A DNA stretch of 64,000 bases from Rhizophagus clarus. Its lineage: Eukaryota > Glomeromycota > Glomeromycetes > Glomerales > Glomeraceae. The notes below the pieces were generated by a model. That model was not told the origin of the DNA and ran no database searches. It saw only the letters and a program-made list of their open reading frames with translations. The stretch is taken from assembly GCA_015698045.1 (NCBI GenBank), contig BLAL01000242.1:67001-131000 (forward strand). The letters run 5' to 3'. Below are positions 23,717-34,800 of the stretch, one piece after another. Position 1 is the first letter of the stretch. Every line of letters starts with the position of its first letter. Both the position numbers and the translations under genes were made by a program.

Positions 23717-24191
23717 CAAATATTAAAATTTTTGAACGAAAAAGTAATTTTCAATTTAATGAAAAAAAAACATACAATACTAAATCTGGTTAACAAAAAA
23801 AAATGTGGCGTGATGATTTTTTTTTTTGGTATAATGATGTAATCAGTATTAACACAAATTCGTCGATCGTTCCCAATCAGACATAAACCAAAATTATAAA
23901 AAAAACAAGTAATAATTTATAAAAAAAAAAAAAAGAAATAAAAATTCGTTACATTTTCTTAAAAAGATCTTACATTTAAAAACATCCGCGTCGTTCTTAA
24001 ATAATTTACTTAATAACAGATATAAAGTTAGAAATTTTTGAAATTGATCGATAGATTGATGCCATGATTGGAAATGCATTTCGTAGCACATCGTTACGAA
24101 TCACTACGCCATAATTTCTTTATTAGCTATATTTAGTCATAAATTTTTTTTTCACGCCGTTTGAAACGAGTTGTCAAAACTTTAACATACA
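23717..24191. promoter_or_regulatory. 475-bp bidirectional intergenic region between kinases A and B
   Basis: Genes A and B start on either side and are transcribed away from each other. Upstream of A the order AATATTAAAATT, TTGAACGAAAA, ACTAAATCTGGTTAACAAAA, ATGATGTA, GTCGATCGTT recurs upstream of gene C (43,640-43,790), so about 150 bp of promoter is conserved. The last 50 bp before B (ACGCCGTTT...CAAAACTTTAACATACA then ATGGAA) also resemble the C flank. No regulator-binding site is identified. Confidence 0.55.
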
Positions 24192-27142
24192 ATGGAATTT
24201 TTTACAGAACATTCCATAGATTTGACCGCTGGAAAGAAAATTATTGAAGAAAATTTTACAAATTGGACCAGCGGGAATGAAATAGTTGATAAATTTATTC
24301 GAAAAGAGCAATTATATTATAATTTTGGTACAGTATTTGAATGGATACCATACAACAAGTTTATTGAAATTAAAGAAATAGGAGATAATTGTTTGACTAC
24401 AGCAATATGGAAAGAAGGTCCATTATATTATGATGAATATGAAAATGAATGGACAAGAAGATCGTATGAAAAGTTGTATTAAGATTTTTATACGATTCAC
24501 AAAATATTACTGCCGAATTCATGGATGAGGTATTTAAATTTCTCTATGTATTTTATTATAATATTAAATGGGATTAACTTTTTACTTATTTTTTATAGGT
24601 TAAATATAATTGTGGTAATGATTGTTATGGATTATCTCATAATCCGGATACAAAAATTTATATTTTTGTTTTTAATAACAGATATTTTGAAAAATACTGT
24701 GATAAATGTAGTAATAAATTTAAACATGAAGATAAATGGTGTAATTCATGTCAAATGAACAATATAAAGAATAATTTTACAAAGTGGACTAGTGGAAATG
24801 AGAAAATCGATGATTTCATTCGAGAAGAACAATTAAAATACGATGGGAAAGGTGCAATATTTGAGTGGATACAATATAATGAATTTACCAATATTAAAGA
24901 AATAGGTGATAATTGTTCGACTATAGCAATATGGAAGGATGGTCCATTAATTTATAAGAAATTGATAAAAAAATCACATGAAGTAGTTTGTTTGAAATAT
25001 TTATTTAATTCACTATACATTACCAGTGAATTATTAAATGAGGTACCAAAATTTCCTATGAATTAAGATCAAATATTATTATTGTGTTATTAATTTTTTT
25101 TGTATTGTGTGTTAGGTTGAATTACATTTAAAAAAAGTTGATGATGATGATTTCTGGATTAAAGGCTATGGAATATCTCAAAATCCAGATACAAAAATTT
25201 ATATTTTGGTTTTTAATGAAAATTATTTTAACTATTGTTGTGATAAATGTAATAATAAGTATGATAATTATAGAATTAAATGGTGTAAACAATGTCAAAT
25301 AAACTATTTAAATACAAACTGGACTAGTGGAATTGAGAAAATTGATAACTTTATTCGAGAAAAGCAATTAAAATACAATGGGAATGGTCCAATGTTTGAA
25401 TGGATACCATACAATAATTTTATTAATATTGAAAAAATAAAAAAAGATGTCTTTACAGCAATTTGGAAGGATGGTCCATTATATCATAGTAAAACGGAAG
25501 GGAAATATAAAAGGAAAATAAATGAAAAGATTCTATTAAAAAATATGTATGATTCACAAAATGCTAATTCATTTTTAAATAAGGTATGAAATTATCTAAG
25601 ATTTAGTTTAATCACAAAGAATTACTAATAAATTGGTATTTTGTATTTTAACAAGATTACATTCTTAATCAAGGAGAGTTACGGAATATCCAAAAATCCA
25701 AAAACACTAGATTTTATTTTAGTTCTTCGACTTAGATATTATTGTGAATATTGTGGTAAAAGACACGATAATAAGTTTGAAATAGATAATAAAAGTTGTA
25801 TATTGTGTCAGACAAATCACGAGAATGAAAAAATTAATGGTTTGATTCAAGAAATGAGATTAAATACTGATTATTACTCTACTAAAAATTATTTATTTGA
25901 ATGGATACCATATGACCAGTTTTATAATATTAGTTACATAGCTAAAGGCGGCTTCGGTAAAATATATAAAGCAATATGGAAAAGTGGTTTGTTATGTTAT
26001 GATAGGGGTTATAGTAATAATTGGAAAAGAAAACCAAATACAAAAGTTGCTCTAAAATGCTTAAATAATTCACAATATATTACTGACGAATTTATAAATG
26101 CGGTATAAAGTTTTTCCATAAATTGTTAAACGTAATTTTATGTGTTTATTAATTTCTATTAATTAATAGGTTAAAGTACATTCACATCAGGAAACAAAAT
26201 ATATTCTTGATTTATATGGAATATCCCAAGACCCTGAAACGAAAAATTATATTATAGTACTTCAATATGCAGAAAGTGGAAATCTCAGGGATTATTTAGA
26301 AAAAAATGATAAAAATTTTGATTGGTTCAGTGGATTAAAAGTATTGAATAATATTTTTGATGGTCTCAATGAAATTCATCAAAATGGTATGATTCATCGA
26401 GATTTTCATATAGGAAATATATTATTTACCAAAATAGAAGAAATTTATTATAAAAGTAATGAAAATCATTATAATGCATTTATTTCTGACATGGGGTTAT
26501 GTAGAAAAGTTGATGATGTTAATGAAACAAATGTTTATGGAGTTTTGCCATATGTAGCTCCTGAGGTATTAAGAGGATGTTCTTATGCTCAATCGGCAGA
26601 TATTTATAGCTTTGGTATGATTATGTACGTTATAGCAACTGGAAGACAACCTTTTGCTGATTGTGCTCATGATAGTATTTTAGCAATAAAACTATGTAAT
26701 GGAATTAGACCTGAAATAAATGAGCAAATTGCACCAAAAATTTATATTGACTTAATGAAAAGGTGTTGGGATCCAAATCCAGACAATAGACCACTTACTA
26801 TTTATTTAAAAGAAATGATCGAATTATTTCATAATTCATTAAATCAAAATTTTAAGGAAAAAGAACAACAACATTATGAAATTGAAAAGCAATTTAATGA
26901 GACACAGGAATGTAGAAAAAAAAGTCTTTTATCAGTTAAAAATAGCCAATTAACTATTCATCCACAAGCCGTTTATACATCACGATTACTTAATCCTTTT
27001 ATAGAAAATCTTTCAAAATATAATAATATTGACAATAATACAGTAGAAATTATTGGTTTTACAAAGTAAGTCGCATTTTTCTATTCACCTGCTTTTAGTA
27101 ATTTACTTATGTCTTATTCTTATTTCACATTATAGCTTGTAA
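24192..27142 (+). pseudogene. kinase gene B: tandem N-lobe-repeat kinase with exon 1 frameshift
   Basis: Exons are 24192-24529, 24599-25042, 25116-25583, 25656-26102, 26170-27065 and 27136-27142. Exon 1 is 338 nt, one short of a whole codon count. At 24,468-24,480 GAAAAGTTGTATTAAG lacks one A relative to paralogues A and C, so the frame meets TAA at 24480 after 96 residues, although the exon continues normally in the shifted frame to GATGAG|GT. All other exons are open. If exon 1 were in frame the protein would have about 866 residues: three degenerate units, then an intact one (AKGGFGKIYKAIW, VALK), then HRDFHIGN, DMG and APE. B has one unit fewer than A and C. It could be a recent pseudogene, a homopolymer sequencing error, or a gene starting at a later ATG. 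Confidence 0.75.
24599..26102 (+). repeat. exon-by-exon tandem protein repeat in gene B
   Basis: Three consecutive exons of 444, 468 and 447 nt each encode GxSxNPxTK, a CxxC...CxxC zinc-ribbon-like pair, a basic spacer, FEWIxYNxF, AIWKxGPL and a terminal segment ending in (E/K/A)V at the splice site. All are bounded by phase-0 introns of 70-74 bp (72 and 67 bp at the ends). Whole-exon duplication or loss is therefore frame-neutral. Corresponding exons in gene A are 480, 477, 453 and 447 nt; in gene C they are 471, 474, 474 and 447 nt. Confidence 0.85.
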
Positions 27143-28080
27143 TCCTTTCCTTTGGAAATAATGGTTTAAATGAACAAGTTAAAAAAGTTATCTAAAATAT
27201 TTCTACTAGATTTATTGCATATTATAAATTGTTGATTGATCAAAAGAAATTACTTTTTAGATTTGAAAAGAAATACTTTCTATTTCTGATTTTAATGTTT
27301 TTTTATCATCTATGAATATTATTTGTAACATATTCTGTATTCTTTACAATTCTAACAATTAGTTTTTGTTTAACACTGATCATAGAGTAATATGTAAAAA
27401 CTTTCTTTGCATAATAAAAATCAGTTTGTAATTAAACAAATTTAAACTAAATTTAAATAACGTTACTATTTAATAATAACTATTCTTAACATGAACAAAT
27501 ACAGACCATTCCAATTATCGTTATTTTAAGTTATCAAAAATATCAAATCATTATTTTTTTTTTTAAAAAAAAAAAGTTATTTGCCACATAAAATTGTAAA
27601 TCGGTTTGGTAAAAGTCGTTATACTCACCCTTTATATTATACCGTACAATTCTTTGCTAGTGATCGTATTTAAATTTCCAAGGAACACTGTATTAAACTT
27701 GTCGTTGCATAATAAAGAAAACAATATCACTTATATTCTTAATCCGACAATAGAGTTCAATTAAAGTGTATCGATTCTTATATGTAATAGACTAATGGTA
27801 CGATTATCGTTATGAAATAATAATATTAGTAATATTCTTTTTTTATGTAAACCAAAATGATAAAATTAAATTGTAAAAAAGAAGCAAAATTTTATGTTTT
27901 TTTCACCATGTTTGTAGACCCTCATTTAATTAACAATTTTTTTATCATTTGAAGATATGACTGTTTTAACTATGGATTAGTTTATAGAAAGTTTAAAAAG
28001 TTTTAACTATGGAAACTTTAGGATGATATACAGTATATACAACCATAAATTAGGCACAAAGTAATTATAGTAATACTCTT
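27143..28080. other. intergenic, 3' flank of gene B
   Basis: No coding exon. The stretch 27,358-27,430 (TTTTTGTTTAACACTGAT, AATATGTAAAAACT, AATCAGTTTGTAATTAA) matches, in inverted orientation, 39,830-39,925 downstream of gene C, so the paralogous duplication includes several hundred bases of 3' flank. A poly-T/poly-A hairpin lies at about 27,555-27,576. Confidence 0.6.
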
Positions 28081-28099
28081 ACTCAGAAGAAGATTATGA

Positions 28100-29440
28100 A
28101 ATTGCAATCAATAATATTTTTATGCTCATTGCCCAAAGGACATGATCTCTCCTAGAACATAGATCTTGTTATAGATGTGGACCCACAGGACATATTGGTT
28201 CCGAGTGTTCATTTGGAAATAAGAAAGTTATTCAACCAAATCGTAATCAATTATGGAATCAATACAGATTTTTAATACGAGTAAAAAATCATTCGCGCAA
28301 GTGGTGAAGAATTCCGATCGTACGCATGTCAACTACAATAACGAGATCCAACGATGACCATGAAATAAAAGAAACATAAGAATAGATTCAACCACCGGTG
28401 ATATGTATGAATTAAACAAACCTACACCACCTAGATTAAGTAATGAAACAAGAAAAGGTGATTCTATGTATGAAAAGAAAACTATAGATAAAGTTGTTAA
28501 CTAATCACTGACAAATCAAAACTTAGACGATTTGAAGAAGGATATCCTAACCTTTAATCAACTAGCAGAAAAAATCATCTCCGACCACGGTAAATTTAAA
28601 ATAAATTAGACGCGCTTCGTAATGAAATAATAAATAATAATAACAAAAGATCTAAAATTGATATCATAGCATCATCATCCACTAACGAATCAGACGACAA
28701 CGATATGATCCTTAAACTTATGCAACAAAAAGAAAACAAGATCAAGCCATTACGCACTTCTGCAATTTATTACAACAAATAACTGAACTCAAATAATACT
28801 CGGTGAATAACAAGATTTATCAACCAATCAATACGAAAACGAAATGGAAAGGGTTATTAATGGGCAATAACGCCTTTTCTTCTAACGTTATCAACATAAA
28901 TTATTATTAATGATGAGTAAATTCAAATTTTATACCCCACCCATTAATCAAAAATAACAAAAATTATAAAAAGAAGTGAAAAAACAAAAACGATTTAAAA
29001 GAAATCCGTCAACGAAAACTCACATGACCTAGAAAATAAGCAAAGGCTTTTTACAACAACTGAATGGCAACATTAAACGTTAGAAAATTAAACAATCAAT
29101 AATATTAATTATTATTAAACTATAAGGAAAAACAAGATTGATATTTTTAATCTTACCGAAATTCGGATTGCAGAAAATATTTTATTACATCACATAATAT
29201 CAATGACGAGCAAAGGTGTATTATAAAAAAAACACATCAAAACACTTATACAATACAGAACCAAACAAGATTTCTCTTTTAACAATAAAAAGAAAATGCG
29301 TATCATCATACGAGTATATAACAAATCACTAGGCAGATTTTCTTAATGTCCTCACACACATTGGATACGACCTGGAGAATTTTTCAGGAATATCACTCAA
29401 GTAACAAGGAAGAATGAAACAAAGAGCCAAGAACGGCTTG
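28100..29440 (+). pseudogene. retrotransposon ORF1/gag-like remnant with CCHC zinc knuckle
   Basis: Around 28,168-28,209 the plus strand reads CYRCGPTGHIGSEC, a perfect CX2CX4HX4C nucleic-acid-binding knuckle, and continues open to TGA near 28,306. Further pieces appear downstream with interruptions: LNKPTPPRLSNETRKGDSMY (about 28,408), AEKIISDHGKFK and IDIIASSSTNESDDNDMI (about 28,660). At 29,130-29,180 a fragment (FNLTEIRIAENILLHH) may be the start of an endonuclease domain. Together this suggests a LINE-type element, but no reverse transcriptase motif survives. Stops and frameshifts are frequent. Confidence 0.5.
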
Positions 29441-29463
29441 CTTCCCGGTGAATTAAATTATGT

Positions 29464-30633
29464 TAAACTGATAAACAATGTGTTGATTTTATTGAGAAAT
29501 GCATTTATTGATGTGAAATATTTGATTCTTCAGAATTTTTAGATAACAACAGTTATTAAGGATTGTTATCTTTGCATAAATGCGCTGAAAAACAAGGTTT
29601 TTTTATACTTTATTTTTAACTGCACGTGGAAAGAGAATATTTTCTATGATTGCATTATATTATTATTAAAAATTTTAGGTAATTGTACTAATTGTACCAA
29701 TTGTTAATGGTTTTGATAAAGAGTGAATTCAATAAATTACGGTTTTACGTGAAATTGATCTGACTTTTAAATTATATTTCGTTAAATCAAAAAAAAAAAT
29801 AAATGGAATAATGCGACATTCTCCTTATTTCATTGAAATCACAAAATGAATAATAAATACAGTTGTACACAGCCAAACTAGAAGATTGCCTGTACCTCAT
29901 AGGACCAGAGTTAGGTCTACTAAATACCTGTGCCCTAAATGCAAGAATAAAGGCAAGAAATGTTAATTTTTCTGGCTGGAAGTCATGATGCTATAGAGGT
30001 AATACAAAAATCATCATCTTGTTTTCGTTTTCTCTTGTTTGTTTCGTACGAACTTTCGAGTTGTTTAATATTTTGGACGATGCCTTCAAGGATACTATGT
30101 CTTCTGTGACACAAATAAGGTTCTCGTCCTCCTGAAATGAAAATATGGTATTAGTATATCTTTGAAACATATGTGAATAAAATTCACAGAAAAAATTCTC
30201 ATACCTTGATCGTCCAAACTTCATCACCAATTAATTCGTAATTTAAATCTCATGCTGAATCCTCTTCTCGTGAGGTCTCTCACGATACGGAAGGATGTAT
30301 AGAATATAGTCGAAAAGTATTTATTGCGCATGGATACCAAGCTATCCACAACAAATGACCCGTAATGCTTCATATTGAACAAAATATTTTCCATATAGTG
30401 CTCAAAATATTTATTGGAGTCTTGAATTTTGTGAGTTGTAGAGAAAAAATCAGGATGGTATTTGTGCCATTGAAGTCAATACACCTCTTTGAAGCCGCAG
30501 CATGTTGAAAAGGCCCTTTTTTTCCATTTATATTCCTTAGTGAAGTCCGAAAAATTGACGCAGTTTCACCTAACATTCCATATTAATTACGAAGCTCTTT
30601 TTCGGTTAACTTGCTGAGAAAGGTATGGCCAAA
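29464..30633. mobile_element. internally deleted copy of the 11.7-17.0 kb segment
   Basis: 29,464-29,850 aligns with 11,721-12,100 (shared phrases include TTATTAAGGATTGTTATC and AATAAATTACGGTTTTACG). About 29,950-30,633 aligns with about 16,190-17,045 (GAGGTCTCTCACGATACGGA is shared). The central ~4 kb is replaced by about 100 bp. The copies differ by scattered substitutions and small indels, so the duplication is not very recent. Confidence 0.75.
29991..30576 (-). pseudogene. second, more damaged copy of the 16.4-17.0 kb gene
   Basis: The minus strand begins MLGETASIF at 30576, corresponding to MLGGPASNS at 17004, but is shifted out of frame within 20 codons (GPFQHAA versus GPFQRTA). The intron is conserved (GTATGAG at about 30,206, TTTCAG at about 30,132). 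The downstream exon is longer and open in this copy, with EDENLICVTEDIVSLKAS in one frame. The intact parts differ between the two copies, so each helps read the other. No family recognised. Confidence 0.5.
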
Positions 30634-31855
30634 ATGACGAATAAAACGACAAGTAGAATTAGGTCATACATGTGAAATTTCAATGGAATAGTATAATTAA
30701 GTTATACAATAATTCAAACTTTATACAATATATACTGCTATAACATAACTGCACCACTATAACCTATCTATATCTCTAGCCATTGTATTATCAATACAAA
30801 ATAATATGAGATGGACTAATTTTTGCAAATAACAATAAATATCAAAATATGAGCTAATGGATGAAGCATCCGTAAGATGGATCAATGGTTGAAGCAGATG
30901 AGCTAATGGATAAAGGCATCAAGTTATGAAGAAATTTAATGTAATTTTTATTTAAGACACATTTGGACAATTTCCTTTACAGGTGACAGTGCCATATACG
31001 CAATTTGGGACGCAAAACGTAATATACAACTTAAATTTGTTTTTATTTGTTCATTTTGATTTAGGGTATGGAAATTTATTGCCGTTTAAACGCTAGCTTA
31101 ATGATATTTATCAAATATTCAATTAATTTTTTTTATTAACAGTTAATTCTATTATGAATTTCATAATGCCCATGTTCGGGCAAGTAAAAAAATGAATTTA
31201 AAATCATCACTTCGATTTTTTTTTTATTTTTTTTTTTTTTTTTTTTTTTTTAGGATCCTGACTTTAGTGGTAAAGTAATTTTTGTGATAACTGATAATTT
31301 ATCAAATGGCTTCAAATGTGCCAATCGGAAAATATTCCATAGTTGCCAATCTAATGCATTTATAGCTAAGAAATTTAATCGACGATTTTTCAGATGATCA
31401 TGGAAATCAATACTTTAAAACGTGCTAAATTGAAAACGGCGATAATATAAATAACAGAAATTTTCTCCTTTTGAAATAATGTGATAAAATCGGTGTCAAT
31501 CGTCACGTTCAGGACGGACATCCGGGCATCGCATATTAACTTGCGTTAACACTTCGGACAAAACACTTCGGATCAAACTACATTTCGGACTAAATAATGT
31601 TTATTTACGCTTTGACAATGCGGCGCAATTATCTACAAAAGTTTTAACCGGATTAATTATTTGCACGTGTTGCAAAGCCTTAAAAGTTTTTTTAACATTA
31701 CCCGATTATTAGAAATTATAATATATAAGGAAATTTGCTTGGACAAGGTGGATATGTAAATGTGGTAATCATTTTTTTTTTTTTTTTTTTTTTTACTTTT
31801 AGAAATCTTTCGATTTTTGCAATTATTGTTTTTATCATATTTGATTATAGTATCA
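30634..31855. other. intergenic upstream of the DUF3684-like gene
   Basis: A poly-T tract ending in TAG at about 31,253 precedes a 50-codon open stretch (DPDFSGKVIFVITDNLSNGF) that ends at TGA near 31,395. It could be an exon or relic of an unknown gene. A three-copy AACACTTCGGA-type repeat lies at 31,550-31,595. A poly-T run at 31,771-31,794 lies 60 bp before the next start codon. Confidence 0.4.
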
Positions 31856-34800
31856 ATGTCCGTGAACGACTTTAGAAATCAAATCCTATCAAGTTCTGAA
31901 GAGAAAATAGTCGAAGTCAATCAAAGAGATTTGATTGATAAGATTTTGGCTCGGTAAGCCCCTTTAGTTGAACTAGCTTTTCTTTTCACTATTTTAAATT
32001 TTTTTTTTATTTTTAGGTATTCTTCCAAGTTTGTGATATACCGAGAATTATTGCAAAATTCTGGTAAAAATTCTTATTTATTATTGATTTAATAATATGA
32101 TAAATGATTAATTATCGTTGCTAAATATAGATGATGCGGATTCAAAGAGCATAGAAATTATATTCGAAACTGAAAAAAATATGGATAAAGTTATCCGAAT
32201 TTTGTTCAAAAACAATGGATTCCCCTTTAGACCTGAAGATTGGGAACGGTTAAAAAGAATTGCCGAAGGAAATCCAGATGAGAAAAAAGTAATGTTGTGC
32301 GAAAATTCTCGTTATAGATTTCTAATCAATCTAACATTAAATTTATAATGTTAACAGATAGGAGCTTTTGGTGTAGGTTTCTATTCATTGTTTAAAATTT
32401 GTGAAGACCCATTGTAAGTAATTTTAGTAGTGACGTTACGTAAACTATTAATTCCTTCATAACCAACATGATGATGTTTAGTATACTAATTTAAGCTTAA
32501 TTCGATAGTGTTTCTTCTGGCGGACAAGGAATGGCTTTCTATTGGCGTGGAAACAAATTGTATACAAAGCAAGGAGAACAGAAATCGACTGATGATTGGA
32601 CAACATTTTTATTTGATATGAGGGAACCTATAGAGGTAAATGTTTACACATTCATTAAATTTATTACGTGTATCCCTCACTATGTTAACCTTCATAAATT
32701 AGTTGCCGGACGTTGAAGAATTCGCGCGGTTCTTGGTTAATTCACTGGTATGCCTAATTAAATAATATCATATAATCATTATTAATTTATTGATTTAATA
32801 CCTACTTTTTTTTTTATCTATTAAGGGATTTACGGAAAATCTACAAGATATATCTGTGTACTTTAATGATAAATTAGTAATACAGCTATCAAAAAGAATT
32901 CGAGAGCCTAAAGTTACAATGGAAATCGCGTCTGAGTTCAATAGATTATCTCCGCAAGAATTGTTCCATCTTGCTTCGGTAGATATTAAAGATGTCCGAT
33001 TAAGAATTGAGAAATTACTTGTTCCAACAGACATTAGTGCAGGAAAATTTCGTCAAATGAGTCCATCATCCGCATTTCTTAAAATCGCAAGTGGAAATTT
33101 AGATATTAAAGCCAATTATGAGATTTCTTCGGAGATGAAACGAATTACAAAAAAAGAACTACCACGTGAAACAACCATTCAAATGATTTATACTAGATTT
33201 GATGAGCAAAATTCGTCTGGAGATTATGTTTCTCCAATCTTTAGAGACTTGCTTCCATATCCGGAGCAAGGAAGGATACACATTGGATTCTCGACTCATC
33301 AAACTACAGGATGTTGTTCTCACTTATCGGCTCGTGTAATTCCTACTGTACGTATGTTTTATCTTAAATTATAAAAAAAAAAATGTTTTTCATTAATATC
33401 AAAATTTACATTATTTAGGTGGAACGAGAATCGATAGACTTAGTGGATATAACTTTGGCTAAATATAATAGTGAGATTCTATCTTTAGCGGGAACATTGT
33501 GTAGAATTTTGTATGAAGATGAAATGATTAAAATAAGTAGGAGGGGTGTTAATACTCAAAGTCATGAATGGTTTGAAGAATGGGCAGCGCGTGCTTTAAC
33601 ACATTTTACCTTTAATATAACTACACCGAATGAGAAAGTCGGTGAAATAACCGAGTCACAATTTTTCAGTTGTTCTGAAGAAAAATTGTCAATTCTTTCA
33701 ACAACTGGCATCCTCCCTATATCTGACGTTCGCATTCCTAACCCAGAAATGACAGGGTTCATAAGAACCGTTCCGGTTGTTCCAAAGATTATATTTGAAC
33801 GGTGTAAAACATTCTTTGAGAAAGCACATACGATGAAACTTATAAAATATTTGAGTTTTCAAGATATTTTAATTGAATTAAAAAGTCGAGCATTTTCCGA
33901 AAATGAAATGATTGAACTTTTGAGATGGTTGATTTCTTATTGGTCGAAAGGGAATATTATCGATGCGTCAGAATTTGAGCAGTTCAAGCAACTTGCGCGT
34001 ATTGACGATAGACCTTTGAGTACATTTCGTTATTTTTTGAATCCAGCAGGAATAATTACTCCAGATGCAATTGTTCCAGATTATGTATTACCGTATTCTA
34101 TTTCCGGACATTTCAAACCTTTTAAAGTTCTCAAAGATCTTGGAAATTTTTTTGGATGGCCAGAGTTACCTTTAATTGATTGGATAAGATTTATTATCAA
34201 AAACCCTGATCTGGAAGACGACCCAACATTTGCAAAAGAAGTTCACAGGATTTTAGCAATAGGTTTTAAAAGAATTTCGGGCAGTGATAAAAGAGCAATT
34301 CGGCAGTTATTTGAACGAAAGAAATGCATTCCAACTAAATTTGGAATGAAGATACCTAATGAATCTTATTTTGAGAATGTCAATTTATTTCCTGACTTAC
34401 CAACAATCGATTTTGAAAAACCTTCAAGTGTTAAGGATTTAATGGAACTTTTGGGCGTTAGAAAGGTAAACAAGATTTATCATAATAATTTTATAAATAA
34501 TCACTCGATGGTAAAATTAATTTTTAAAATTATTTTATAGGTTGTTGAAATGAGCCTCATTATTGAACGCCTTACTAATCATGAAAACTGTGATTATATG
34601 CAACTTATAAAATATCTTGCTTCAAAATCAGATGATCTCAAGCCAAAAGAAAAAGACATGTTAAGGACCAGAAACATCTGGCCAAAAGAAAATTCAGGTT
34701 CGCAACAAACCCAATATTTAGTTATTAATGAATTACATATACCTATTGGAACTCATCGCGAACTTGGTTTGCCGGTAATTGGTTGGAAAGAAAAATGGAC

